From Globisporangium splendens (Eukaryota; Oomycota; Peronosporomycetes; Pythiales; Pythiaceae), in the NCBI GenBank assembly GCA_006386115.1, contig VFIW01000043.1:248001-312000 (forward strand): 64,000 nt of DNA, written 5' to 3'. A program made the position numbers and the translations under genes. Below, piece after piece: positions 1 through 10,691 of the stretch; the stretch's first letter is position 1; every line of letters begins with the position of its first letter. The notes beneath the pieces are model-generated. The model searched no databases. It was not told the DNA's origin and saw only the letters and a list, made by a program, of their open reading frames with translations.

Positions 1-222
1 AAAGGGGTTCTTCTTCTTCTTGTACTCAAATTCGTCAAATTCTCATTCCTTCTACTATATTCAGACATCGCCACTCATATACACCATCATCACGTTTTAC
101 ATCATTCTCTGTACGAAACTCTTTATAATACCGTACGCCGCGACTCCATCTTCATTCTCGTCTTCTTCTGTTGTCTCTATCTCCACTCGTTTCGTGATCT
201 CACTTCACCTTTAGAATGCTCG

Positions 223-2598
223 TTACAACGCAAAGGTGGCGGTGTCGAACCACGCGTGCGAAAGCGCATCGGCGGCCGTGAAGCGCTTCGCTGGGTCGGC
301 CTCCAGGAGTTTCTCCACCAGGTCCTTGGCGCGCGGGCTCACCGTGTTCCAGATGCGGTCCGTGAAGTCCGCCTTCTCGTTGATGCACGCGTGCGGCGGG
401 TAGAACGGCTGGTAGCCCGTGAGCATTTCATAAATTACGATGCCGACGCTCCACATGTCCACGGGTTTGCCGTACGGCTGGTGCTGCAGCAGCTCCGGCG
501 CGATGTAGCCCGGTGTGCCCGTCAGCCCCGTGAATGGGACCTTGTGCACGTCACCCGTCAGCTTGTAGAAGCGCACATCCGGCACCTTGACCGACAACCC
601 AAAGTCGCAAATCTCGACTTGGAGATCGCGCACTTTGACGTCAGCATGAGGGTCAAGCGCCGACGCGGGACTGCGGCGAAACGTGGGCGACGACGAGTCA
701 TTCGAGTCCTGGTTGCTCGTCTTCGGGTCGCTCAACAGGATGTTCTCGGGCTTCAGGTCGCAGTGCACGACGCCAGAGTCGTGCAGGAAAAACACCGCGC
801 GCACGATCTGCTGCGCGAGTTTCGCGGCCATGGCTTCCGGGAGTCGACGCTTTCGCTGCATCAGCTGCTTCATGTTGCCCTTCGTGGCTTTAGCCATCAC
901 CAGGTACAGGAAATCCGTCGTCTCGTACACCTCGTGGAGCCGCACAATGTGCTTGTGGCGGAGTCGCAAGTGGATCTCAATCTCGCGGTCCACGGCAGCC
1001 TTGGACTCCTCTGTGCGCAGGTAGCGCTTGTGGATCTGCTTGATCGCGACTTCCTTGCCGTTCACGCGGCGGATCGCGGGCTTCACAACGGCGTACGAGC
1101 CATCGCCGAGCTGGTCTTCGCCGCACAACTCGTACTGGTCCGTCACGGCTTGCTCGTGGATGAAGTACGGCTTTGGGTAGAATGAACTCTCGTCCTCGCT
1201 GTCGCTGCCTGGGTTGATCACGTGCGGGTTGGCGTCACGCGGGGTATTGCTGCGGTGGATCGCCATGATGCGGATCTCTTCGCCGTCGTTCAGTCGGCGC
1301 GCAACGAACGGGTTCAGTGGGATCCGCGGCGCCGCCTGCGTGTACTCGGAGCACTCGTACTCGTCGTCGCCGTCGGCGGCGTCCGGCGACCAGTTGATGC
1401 CCTGGAGCTGTCGTGTGGGCGACTGGAGGGATCGCGAGCGTTCGCGGTAGCTCTGGCGGTCGTTGTTGTTGAACGACGAGCGCAGCGCCACCTTCCGGAA
1501 GATGCCCTTTCCCGTGGAGATGAAGCCTTCGTTGAGCTCGACGGCCGACACGGATTTGCGCAGCTCCAGGCGCGCGAGTCCGTTCACGAACGCCTCCAGG
1601 GACGACGACGCCCCTTCGCTCTCGGTGCTGATCGACGACGCACCAGATGATTTCCGCTTCTTGTTGTTGGCTGCGCGCCGCATCAGGTCCAACTTGGACA
1701 GCTCGCTCGTCTGGTTATCGCAGTCGTCCAACACCGTCGGACTGCTGTTTCGGCTCGTGTACGCGTCGGCCGTGTGCTTGGGCGGGCGTGGGTTGTGCGA
1801 CTGCGCACGATGGCGATGCTTTGGCGGCGGCGAGCGGCACGACACGTCAATCGTGAGCTCCATGGAGGCGTTCTTCTGGTTTAGTGACTCTGTCGTGGCA
1901 CTGCTGCTGCTGCTGCTGAGGCGGTTGCTGTAGTAGTTGTTGGAGGCGTTGACGACCATCGAGTGGTTGTTCTGGCCGTCGCCGTGGAAAAACGTCTCGG
2001 CGTCCGAGTCCGAGAAGCGGCGCGGGCGACCCGTGAGCAGGTCGGCGTTGGCCACGCAGTTCGAGTCGCTGTACATGCGCGCGAGCGCCTTGGGCTGGCT
2101 GAGCACAGCGCTGGCGTCGCCGCCGTCGGCATCCTCGCCCAGGTCCACGGCCACGAACGAGCGCATCGAGTCCGTGTCCGACGTGTCGAGCTCTTCCTCG
2201 TCACTCGCGCGGAACTGGCTCAGGCGGTGCAGCGGATCGTAGTAGCCCGGCAGCGAGTGGAATGTGCCCGTGAGCGGGTGGTGCCGGAACTTCTTGCGCT
2301 CCTCGAGCTCCGACATGCCCACGATGTCGCCCGAAAAGTACACGGCGCCGCGATTCCCCGCACTAATATACACATACACATATATAGGAAAATATACAGC
2401 AAAGAATTAGCACATCATCAACCACGAATTAGCATTTACGAGGACGATAAGTAACACTTGTCGACAAGAAATGCTTGCTTGCCGAATGTGGCGAGTACAG
2501 TACCTTGGCGCGTGGTGGAAGGTGCCGACGAACGGGTTGTAGGACGGCAGCCGCGCAAACACGTTGCGCGACAGCACGACCGCGCACTCCCCGCCCAT
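223..2598 (-). CDS. CAMK-like Ser/Thr protein kinase, two exons
   Basis: Predicted 744-residue protein kinase. Exon 1 is 2598..2504 and exon 2 is 2362..223. The GT donor at 2503 and AG acceptor at 2364-2363 join in phase 2 (AG+T = Ser). A start in exon 2 alone would need a Met inside the intron tail, so I prefer the upstream ATG at 2598. Residues 1 to about 455 are Ser-rich and probably disordered; a CTG run on the plus strand near 1900-1917 codes for polySer. The kinase domain (about 456-738) shows the glycine loop GDGSYAVVK, VAIK lysine, EIEIHLRLRH helix, catalytic loop HCDLKPENILL, DFGLS and GTPGYIAPELL. The usual HRD arginine is Cys, so this is a non-RD kinase. The conserved features fit the CaMK group; substrate and partners are unknown. 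The carboxy end stops just after the kinase domain, so no calmodulin-binding tail is visible. Confidence 0.88.
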
Positions 2599-3922
2599 AT
2601 CTGCTTGCTTGCTTGTGGATATGCGTGTGCGGTGTGCGTGGCGATTTATAAACTACAGCACGTGCTCGGTTGGCGAGTCTTGCTTGTTGTCAAAACCTGC
2701 AAAAATCCACCTCTTGTCTTTGCGCCGGGTGGCTTTCTGTGGAATTTCCACTGCACTGTGAGGGGGATGGCTTCGCGCCTTGCAGTTGGTTGATATGCGA
2801 AAAGAGTCCGTTTCTCTTCCTCGCCAACTAATGTGCGACAGCAGGCAGTGGGCAATTGCAAGACTGGTCGGTCGTCTCCTTCTCTCGTCGCCTGCAGGGA
2901 GAGATGTTGGCGTGGCCGCTCAAGTCTGAATATCAAAGCAAGCAAGCACGCACGCACCACGACAAACAACGAGCTGCAAACAGCAAACAGGACGACAGCA
3001 AGGGAGGCGCTGTCTTTTGTTGCCCGTTTACCATAGAGAGAACAAGATAAGCGCGGGGGGAGAAAGAAACGAGGCAGGCATGTGCTTTTGCAGCACTCGT
3101 CACAACCCAAACCCACGGGTTTGCCTTGCAGGCGCTGTTGTTTCGGCAGACGCGAGCAACAATCAGCACAAGCCGCGACCCATCCGACCCGTCCATTCTC
3201 CCCCAAGCCTACTGTACAGAACAGACAGTGGGACTTTAGCAGACCTACCCCCACGTACTCTACAACCCTATACCTTCAGATGGTTTTTGGCGGCAGCGAG
3301 CCAATTCGGACCCAACCGACACCAAGCACCGCCCGCCACAAAGAAGATAGTTTTGTGCCACACCTCATGTCAGATAGCAACAACTGCTGAACACCTTGCG
3401 CTGCAATTCAGAACGCATAGGTTCACATGACCGTTAAACATGCAAGATACAATACACAAGCACACAGACTAAAAACGGCAGTGCGAGATGCCCAACTAAC
3501 CCAATTGGCCGTTGCGGTGCAGTCAAGCACTTGTTAAAAAATACCCAGTGCGAGATTCCTTCAACCAGCCTTGCTATTATAAACGATACGTCAAGGCTGG
3601 CTGAACGAATCTGTCGTCGAGATGCTGGAATACCACCTCAAATAGAGGCGGACTGCACTCTCCAGCTTGCACGCTTTGATACGCACGCCATGGGTTTCGT
3701 GCACTTTCTCTACGTGGAGGTAATGCTGCAGTTCCCAGTGCACCACCGTGCGATCAGAGCAGACAGACCTCCAGAATTTCCGCTCACTGAAGTCTAATCC
3801 CAGAATCCAATACGAAAATGAGCGTCACAAGCACACAAGAGTGCCGTTGTTCTCTCTATCTTTAGAAAGCACCCATTTCTCCGTCTTTGTTCTCGTGTAT
3901 TTTCCCATTGCTGTCCCTCCTC

Positions 3923-3926
<4 letters not shown>

Positions 3927-3954
<28 letters not shown>
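3927..3954. repeat. (AG)14 microsatellite
   Basis: Fourteen uninterrupted AG units in the gene-free spacer between the kinase and TIP41 genes. It is a candidate length-variable marker; no function is implied. Confidence 0.95.
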
Positions 3955-4477
3955 CTCCGAATTAATAGCATGGATACAAAAAGGGACGCGACGTTTGTCC
4001 CTAGCCCTTGTCAAAATAAACTGTCGAGTCGATCGAAAGAGTGGTTTTTGAAAACGGGACATTGCTGTCGCATGCGCATTTGTAGTTGAAGTTTGTGGCA
4101 GCACACAGAACACCAAGTTCCCTTCGTACCCACGTTGACCAACGCTCGCACCTATGTGCTTTGCTTGTCAAAGCTTCAAAGCTGCGAAAAACCACCACAA
4201 CACCACACGCGCAAATGGGTGGTGGGAACGAACGTATCGTCACAGGATACGCGCTGATCAGCACAGGAGGCTTGATTGAATCTGCGGGAGGTCGGCACGC
4301 CTATCGCCGCATTGCACTCTGACGTGAGAGCCAAAGAGTCAGGCTCGGTGTTATTGCTGCGCTGACGTGGTCTAGCATAGGGAACAGGCAGGCCTTGGTG
4401 TGGTTGGCGCCAAAGACTGGGCAAATGGGGTCGGATGGGTGTCGTCAACCAGACGAAGAACCCCTTGTTCGTCGCTG

Positions 4478-4645
4478 ATTGGCTGTTTGGCTGCCAGTTC
4501 GCATCGCACGTCGAAATGGACGCCTTTGATTGGCTACGCACGAAAAAAGAGGAGGCGGCAGAGGAGACCAAGTTGGTGGTGGAGCGCGATTGTGACGACA
4601 GCGCGTCATGTGCATCAATTCGACCTGATCTGCTGCTCCCATTGG
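4478..4645. promoter_or_regulatory. Cluster of three inverted CCAAT boxes
   Basis: ATTGG occurs at 4478-4482, 4529-4533 and 4641-4645 within 170 bp, about 0.6-0.8 kb upstream of the TIP41 start. CCAAT boxes bind NF-Y/HAP complexes in eukaryotes generally. Assignment to the TIP41 promoter is inference; a five-base motif also occurs by chance. Confidence 0.3.
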
Positions 4646-5268
4646 CGGGTTCCCTCGTTCGACTCAGAACCCCTTTCACTCGCAAAAGTTAGCCATCCCA
4701 TAGTGAGGATGAGAAGATCCGCAGTACACCCACTTGCACATCTGTGCATGAGTATGGTGCCGCAGTTAATTTGTACTTGCACCATGGCACAATGGACACC
4801 AGAGCACTTGACAAAGAGCTGCGCGCCACGTTGAACTCGCCGACAGACGGAGCTAAAGCTCGAGCTACAGTATCTTTACAACAGTCGCACAAATTGGCAC
4901 GACTCCTTGGCTTGCATGGTCTTTGCAGACGACAGAAACTAAACTGCATGTATCCACCAGCCTACTGCAGTCCCCGCCACTCGATGCAGCGTTGCTGATC
5001 GAAAGCATCTTCAAGGAGAACGAGACGATCGTTGGACCCATGCGTGCAACGTCCCACTCACAAAAGCCTTCTGCTCGCTCATCGACTGCGAGAAGAGTGA
5101 AACACCGCTTTCTGCTTCGGTCCATCTCCAGAGTCACAGAGAAAGAAAACCAGAACCCAAAAACCACTGCAAAGTCCCAATTTGATGAGGTTCACATCAC
5201 AATGGGTATCCTCTGACATTATGTGGCCCACGCAATTTTAGAGACATAAAGAGACACTCACATGTGAA

Positions 5269-6735
5269 ATGCAAGTGCAACAGTGCATCAATATGGTGCA
5301 ATCGCACAGCACTGCGGAAGCGCTGAATGCGGCGGATCCATCACATGCCACAGACACTAAGAGAAACGAGTCCTCTCTGGAGGTGAACGGGTGGCGGTTC
5401 TACTGCTGCAGCGAGCCGGCCATGAGCTCTGACGAGCGTCGAGCGCTGGCGAACAAACTCCGCTTGATGCCGCTTGTCCACTTGCCCGAAATGGTGTTTG
5501 CTGGCAACATAATGACGCTGGAGCACGCGCACACGGGGCTCGTCATCCAATTCAGAGCCGAGGACGCGCTGCAGATGTGGGCGGATGTGCACGCAGACCA
5601 AGAGTATCGTCGTTCGCGTTTGCTTTAACTCTTTGAGGTGTGTCATGTGCAAATGTGGCTAACGTTGCGGTGTTTGTCGTCTTCCATGTCGCCGTGATAG
5701 TATTTATGCAGATCACTCGTCGTATGACTTCACATACAGGCAATGAATGCATGGTCAGGCATGCTTGTCAAGGTGTATACAGCCGTCAATAATTGATGTT
5801 TTCCTGCTCTCCAATGCCTGTGTTTGCACTGCCAGAACTGATTACAAGGGATCAGTTGCACCAAAGGCATCGATGGACTCGGGTGCTACACAAGAATACG
5901 TAAGAGACCTCACTAAGGTACTTTAAGTGAGTGCACAATTTTTCCTGACGAAGCAAGCATTCCTGATTTGCGAAACAGAATCCTGTGGCAGAGGTGAAGA
6001 CATCCGAGACGCTGCCACTCGACAAATTGCGCCAGCATGTTCAGATCCTATTCTACGGCAAAGTCATTCTGTTTGAAGGTTTGTGTCCAAAACAAGAACC
6101 TGGTTGTTGTCACCTCAGTACGCGTTCTTATACCTGTTTCCTTTTGTTTTGTGCCTGTAGACGACGTGAGAGATCTTGGAGAAATCTACTTGGAAGCGCG
6201 AATTGTACGTATCTTCTCTTGCAAAATAACTCTGGTACAAAGCGATCGGCTAACAAACGTGTTCATGCACTGCAGCGAGTCATGGGCTTCGGGTTTCTCC
6301 TTTTATGCCGCTACTATTGCCGTCTCGATGACAAGGTGAGCATTGCACACACGTTTTCTTGGTCGTTGGTGTTTCCTACATCTAATCTCATTGCACACTG
6401 CCTAAACCAGCTGGTGAAAGTTATCGACACTCGCTATTATCATGAGTTTGGTGCATCCTTCATTTGGAGAGACCGTGAAGTGCGTGAAGCCACGATCCCA
6501 GAGCTACATAAGGTGCGTGGTCGTGCTATGACACACATGCCGAGGTCATTTCAGTGAGGACTGACAACGATGCTGTGGTGATGTTGCTTGTGCTGGATGG
6601 GGTCTATTGTAGTTGATGTACCCGACGGAAGACTCGCAGTCGCGGCATCTTGACTTTTCCGCTGACGCCGTGTACCAGGCGCTTTCGCCGAGCTTCTCTG
6701 CGACGGAAAAGATCCCGCTCGAGGGCAGCTCTTGA
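5269..6735 (+). CDS. TIP41: TIP41/TIPRL-like TOR pathway regulator, eight exons
   Basis: Exons 5269..5603, 5701..5739, 5836..5917, 5979..6078, 6161..6204, 6276..6335, 6411..6512, 6613..6735 give 294 residues (human TIPRL is 272). TIP41 proteins bind PP2A-type catalytic subunits and tune TOR signalling in the cytosol. Family landmarks appear in order: a GW motif, HLPEMVFAGN (exon 1), YDFTYRTDYKG (across exons 2-3), ILFYGKVILFED (exons 4-5), LEARIRVMGFGFLLLCRY (exons 5-6), DTRYYHEFG with an FIWRDREV stretch (exon 7) and a LMYPTEDSQ carboxy end. All phases close. Exon 2 is only 39 nt and its downstream intron (5740..5835) begins with GC rather than GT; the YDFTY/RTDYKG join supports this. The exon 1 donor (GTATCG at 5604) is the least certain junction. 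The start is the first ATG; Met at 5293 is an alternative. Confidence 0.85.
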
Positions 6736-7300
6736 GTCTGCATTGTCAGGGAAATGGGTTCAGTGCTGTAAATCAGAGCGTGTGAGTGCAACAGCGACAT
6801 TTCAAGTCAATATTGATTGTGAGAGTGAAATGTGCGAGATCAAATCAGACATTTACTGTGAATAGAAAATGCAACAAATGTCCATTTATTATATTCTACA
6901 AGAACGATATTGAGGAGCTTTTCGTGCACATAAATCGTCAGAGCGGATCTTCAATCAACCAATCAAAACGCTCTGTTTGCTTCTGTCAAAAGATGATTAG
7001 GCAATCGCATTGTGTCAGCAATGACCGCCACCTCACAATACCCTCGCTTTGGTGTGTCTCAATAAATTGTCACGCACACGAAAAGCGAAAAATGCCAATG
7101 CAATAACACACCAGTGTCAGTGTAACCAGGTGACTCTCTCCTGAGCCGTGAATGGCTTCGCTTTGCCACCGCCAGACACGATCAGTGGCTTGCACAAGAA
7201 TGCGCACTGCAATGCCGCCGGCGTTTGCCCCGACGCGCTCACTCCAGCATTTGCTGCCGACCACTACACGCACACGCAGTTTAACGCCCACATACGCACC
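6736..7300. other. Spacer between TIP41 and dioxygenase 1
   Basis: 565 bp without a credible exon. A CCAAT box lies at 6959-6963, about 340 bp upstream of the dioxygenase ATG. The reading frame of the dioxygenase stays open back to 7148, but contains no ATG before 7301. Confidence 0.55.
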
Positions 7301-8173
7301 ATGAGCGCCTTCCGCCACCCCGTTCTCGCGGTCTCGCACGGTCCTGGACCCATGTGGCTGCTCAAGAGCGGCGACCAGAACCACACGAGCGAACCGGCCA
7401 GGAACGTCGCGGGCATCTGGAAGAAGCTCTACACCAAGGGCACCCCGAAGCCCAAGCGCATCCTCGTCATCTCGGCGCACTGGGAATCGTACCGTCAGGG
7501 CTACGAGATCTCCCGCGCGAGTGCGCCGGACATGATCTACGACTACGGCGGCTTCCCCGACGAATCGTACGAGTTCAAGTACATGGCCAAGGGCGACACA
7601 GCGTTCGCTGAAGAGCTCTACGACCTGCTCTCGCAGCACAAGATCCGGTCGACGCTGGTCGAGCGCGGGTACGACCACGGCGTGTTTGTGCCGATGATGC
7701 TCATTCGCCCGCAGGCAGACATCCCGATCGTCACGCTCTCGATCAACAACAAGCTCAACACGAAGGCGCACTGGGATCTCGGCAAGGCGCTTGCGCCGCT
7801 GCGCGAGCAGGGCACGCTGATCATCTGCTCCGGTCAGGCGACTCACGGTCGCGGCGGCCGCACGCCGTACGTCGTGCCGTACGCGCTGACCTTCCAGGAG
7901 TGGCTCGACAAGGTGTTCGCGCCGGAGTCGGGTTTGAGCTACAACCAGCGCTACGACGAGCTCATCAAGTGGGAGAACGCGCCGGCGGCTCGCGACGCAC
8001 ACCCGCGCACCGAGCACTTCATCCCGTTCATCGTCGCGGCGGCCGCAGGCATGGACGATGCCGCACCCGCCGCGCAGAAGCTCTTCGGCGGCTGGGGCTG
8101 GAGCCACCTCTCGTACGCCTCGTATGCGTGGGGCATCTCGGGCGAGACGGTGAGCCCAACAACAGAGCTTTAA
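7301..8173 (+). CDS. DODA-type class III extradiol dioxygenase, copy 1
   Basis: 290 residues, intronless. It belongs to the LigB/4,5-DOPA extradiol dioxygenase superfamily (non-haem metal enzymes that open catechol rings with O2). Conserved blocks with the expected metal and catalytic histidines: VSHGPGPMWLL near the amino end, SAHWES, IYDYGGFP, RGYDHGVFVP, ICSGQATHG and the carboxy FGGWGW block. Length is close to plant DODA and bacterial YgiD. No signal peptide, so cytosolic. Three paralogues lie at 36.4-40.5 kb; this one is the most diverged in the middle and carboxy regions (GRGGRTPYVVPYAL in place of the NLxxxxDP-type segment). The substrate cannot be told; DOPA, other catechols or no aromatic are all possible. 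The coding GC content is visibly higher than that of the flanks. Confidence 0.9.
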   Translation: MSAFRHPVLAVSHGPGPMWLLKSGDQNHTSEPARNVAGIWKKLYTKGTPKPKRILVISAHWESYRQGYEISRASAPDMIYDYGGFPDESYEFKYMAKGDTAFAEELYDLLSQHKIRSTLVERGYDHGVFVPMMLIRPQADIPIVTLSINNKLNTKAHWDLGKALAPLREQGTLIICSGQATHGRGGRTPYVVPYALTFQEWLDKVFAPESGLSYNQRYDELIKWENAPAARDAHPRTEHFIPFIVAAAAGMDDAAPAAQKLFGGWGWSHLSYASYAWGISGETVSPTTEL

Positions 8174-8792
8174 TGGCGGTTCTACATTGCTTTGCATAAT
8201 CATATATCACACAGTATATCACACGCGCACAGAGTGAAACTCTCCCCATTTCGGAAAAAAGCATATTCGCATTTGGTGCTGGCTTTCTAGTGCAGGAAGC
8301 AGCGCGGCGGTTGCAAAACTGCACACTGGATGAAACACACTGACAGCAACCACTGTCACCAAATATTACATTTTATGTTCAATTGGTTTATAAAGGTGTA
8401 TCAAACTGCTGACGGGTACGTATTAAAGCAGAGTCAGTTTTAAAAAAGAGAAACTATCACATGTTACAGTCAAAGTGGTTACACTCAAGATGAACCCATG
8501 GCATGTACCTACTTACCTCGAATAACTTGAAAACCTTCAATAGAACATGTCTGCTGCTGTCACTTCCCTTGTAGATCTCGCCATATGTTCTCTATCATTT
8601 GATGCATTCTACGAACGAATTTATCTTGTGGAAAGCGAAACTCAGGGCTCATCGTGGGTGAGGTTTTTGCCGCACTCGGCATTTTCGAAACGATTTTGTT
8701 TTTTGTGTTCGTTTGTTTTCGCAGCATTCGAGGCGAAGCGATCATTTGTCGAAAGGAAAGCACGGAGAAGCAGCACTGAAAAGATAGACAGG
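8174..8792. other. Spacer, 619 bp
   Basis: AT-rich, with no exon that I can support. An open frame runs into the next gene from 8547, but its first part lacks any recognisable composition, and a signal peptide starts at the later ATG (8793). Confidence 0.55.
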
Positions 8793-10061
8793 ATGGTGTT
8801 CCGCAGAGGCGTCGCGCTGGTGTGCATGGCCGCGGTGGTGGCGCTGGCGGGTGTGAGCGACGTGGAGGCGAAGGCCATGACGCAGGAGAACAAGCACCAC
8901 AGCCATCACCATCACCACCAGGTGAAGGAGACGACCGAGGAGACGCGCGAGTACCCGAACGGCAGCGTCCGCATCTCGACGTCGAACGACGACAAGAAGG
9001 ATGCGGATGGCAAGGCGAAGAAGGTGAAGAGCAGCAAGAAGAACGCGGACGACGACGACAGCTCGGACGACTCGTCGGAAGAGGACAAGAAGGAGAAGAA
9101 GAGAGAGCACAAGAAGAAGCGCAAGAGCAACAAGAAGAAAGACAAGAAGGACAAGAAGAAAGAGAAGAAGCATGAGAAGAAGGAGGACGTGGTCGAAAAT
9201 GTGGCGGATAATGGCGAGATTACGCGCACGTACGCGCACGGATCGGTGCGGATCTTCACCAAGGACAATGCTAGTGCCAAGACTGCTGATAAGACGAAGG
9301 AAGCCGTGGCTACTGTCGATGACAAGAAGGACGCGCACCTCCACAAGAAGGTCACAACGACCGTGAAGGAGATCCACGTGAAGAAGGGCGGCCACGGAAA
9401 GCACGGCAAGGTCGTCACTGGCGAAGTCACGAAGGATTTGGTGCTGGACGAAGGCGAGAATACCATCGACATCGACGGTGTGAACCTCAAAGTGACGCTC
9501 AAGGACAACCAGGTGAGTGTTGATGTCGCCGGTCAGCACATTGAGCCTGGTAAGGATGTCACCGTGAAGGTGCCCAACAAAAAGTCGGCACCTGCTGAAA
9601 CCCCCAAGAAAGCAAAGGTGGCTGTCGAGGAGAAGGTGACGAAGAAGCAGGACACTGCTGCTGCTCCTCAACAGGCTGCCGTGGACAACAGCAAGAAGCA
9701 GGAGATCGACGCCAAGGCCGATCGCGTGACGGAACTCGCGACCAAGCTCTCGAGCACGCACACGAGCTTCTTCCAGAGCGAGACGGCGCCGATCGTGTTC
9801 ATCTGCGGCATCATCGGTGCGCTCGCGGCGGTGATCGGCATTGCTGGTGTTGTTGTTAACCGTGCGCGGGACGGCGCTGCTGCCGAAGGAGACAACAACA
9901 TCCAGTCGGTGCTGGACGACTCGACCGACGTGGACGTCGAAGCCGGCGTCGCTGAAGACGCGCCTGCGGAGGAAGCGGACTCGTTTGACGACTCGGAGTC
10001 GGACAACGACAATGAAGAGGCCGGCGAGTTCGTCAACAGCCATGCCGAAGTCGCGGTCTGA
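8793..10061 (+). CDS. Lys-rich type I membrane protein, unknown function
   Basis: 422 residues, intronless. The start at 8793 is chosen because it opens a clear signal peptide (MVFRRGVALVCMAAVVALAG..., cleavage near VEAKA). A His run follows, then a very basic Lys/Asp/Glu region (KKDKKDKKKEKKHEKK type) at about residues 60-135. A repeated element flanks this block: EYPNGSVRISTSNDDKK and TYAHGSVRIFTKDNASA. A Val/Lys-rich domain follows at about 190-260, then one hydrophobic membrane helix (IVFICGIIGALAAVIGIAGV, about residues 330-350) and an acidic cytoplasmic tail of Asp/Glu/Ala. I do not recognise the family. The plan (signal peptide, charged ectodomain, single helix near the end) is shared with the protein at 12241..12777. 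The longer open frame from 8547 is not preferred. Confidence 0.8.
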   Translation: MVFRRGVALVCMAAVVALAGVSDVEAKAMTQENKHHSHHHHHQVKETTEETREYPNGSVRISTSNDDKKDADGKAKKVKSSKKNADDDDSSDDSSEEDKKEKKREHKKKRKSNKKKDKKDKKKEKKHEKKEDVVENVADNGEITRTYAHGSVRIFTKDNASAKTADKTKEAVATVDDKKDAHLHKKVTTTVKEIHVKKGGHGKHGKVVTGEVTKDLVLDEGENTIDIDGVNLKVTLKDNQVSVDVAGQHIEPGKDVTVKVPNKKSAPAETPKKAKVAVEEKVTKKQDTAAAPQQAAVDNSKKQEIDAKADRVTELATKLSSTHTSFFQSETAPIVFICGIIGALAAVIGIAGVVVNRARDGAAAEGDNNIQSVLDDSTDVDVEAGVAEDAPAEEADSFDDSESDNDNEEAGEFVNSHAEVAV

Positions 10062-10691
10062 GCAAATGCGGTGTCGTCTGCATGCTTTCGTGTCGTGATC
10101 CCCTTGCCTACTGTAATTCCCTAATTCCATCTATCCCGATTGATCATTTGCGTGGTAGGAATTACGAATGCGCCGTGGTATTGGGAAGAAGGCATTTTGC
10201 CTATTTTGGTTGGCGTCTTCGTCTGTGGTAAACATGCTGCTGAATGTAGAGTAGCGAAAACACACCGCCCTACCCACATCCACCCACGTCAGCCGTTTCT
10301 TCGTTTCTGTTTCACTCTACAAACGTATTTTTTCCGCTTAGGGTACGGCATAGAACACCTTTACTCTACAAACCAGGAACTGTCAGCCTCCATCTATTGA
10401 TATCCTTTACAACCCCACATATTTTTGCAAATGGGTTTATGAGGGATTTCTCCTCGTGTATCGCTTTTTTTGTTTTCTGACTGTCGGTTGTCCGCGCTAA
10501 ACGGGCTCCGCGTATTCAGCGCAAGCGGGCGACAAGCAACAAACGAACAACCACTCGGTTCCCACGCAGCCATCGTGCGTGCGTCCGATAACAGCACCCA
10601 GCTCCCATTTGCAGATCGACCCACGCGGAGGAAGCCCAGCTCCCGCTGCTCTCTCTTCATATAGACACACACACACACACACACAGAGGCG
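10062..10691. other. Spacer, 630 bp
   Basis: No exon visible. The stretch ends in an AC microsatellite directly before the transporter start codon. Confidence 0.55.
10665..10684. repeat. (AC)10 microsatellite
   Basis: Ten AC units ending seven bases before the ATG of the NIPA-like transporter, so within its 5' untranslated region or core promoter. Length change here could affect expression; that is inference. Confidence 0.9.

Larger units (their letters stand above)
2599..5268. other. Gene-free spacer, 2.7 kb
   Basis: No convincing coding exon was found on either strand. The longest open stretch (3254..2646, minus) has a Cys/Arg/Leu-rich composition without family resemblance and I treat it as chance. 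The stretch holds a (GA)14 microsatellite and three inverted CCAAT boxes, listed separately. It separates the divergently placed kinase and TIP41 genes and so must hold both promoters. Confidence 0.6.

Noticed and set aside
2646..3254. 202-codon minus-strand frame in the kinase/TIP41 spacer
   Set aside because: Composition is not protein-like and there is no homology I recognise; splice signals do not connect it to the kinase gene.
7070..8203. Long minus-strand open frame opposite dioxygenase copy 1
   Set aside because: Arg/Val-rich mirror of a high-GC coding sequence; the plus strand carries the recognised enzyme.
8742..10130. 462-codon minus-strand frame opposite the Lys-rich membrane protein
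   Set aside because: Leu/Val/Arg-rich antisense of AAG/GAC-rich codons; no domain, and it covers the real gene exactly.
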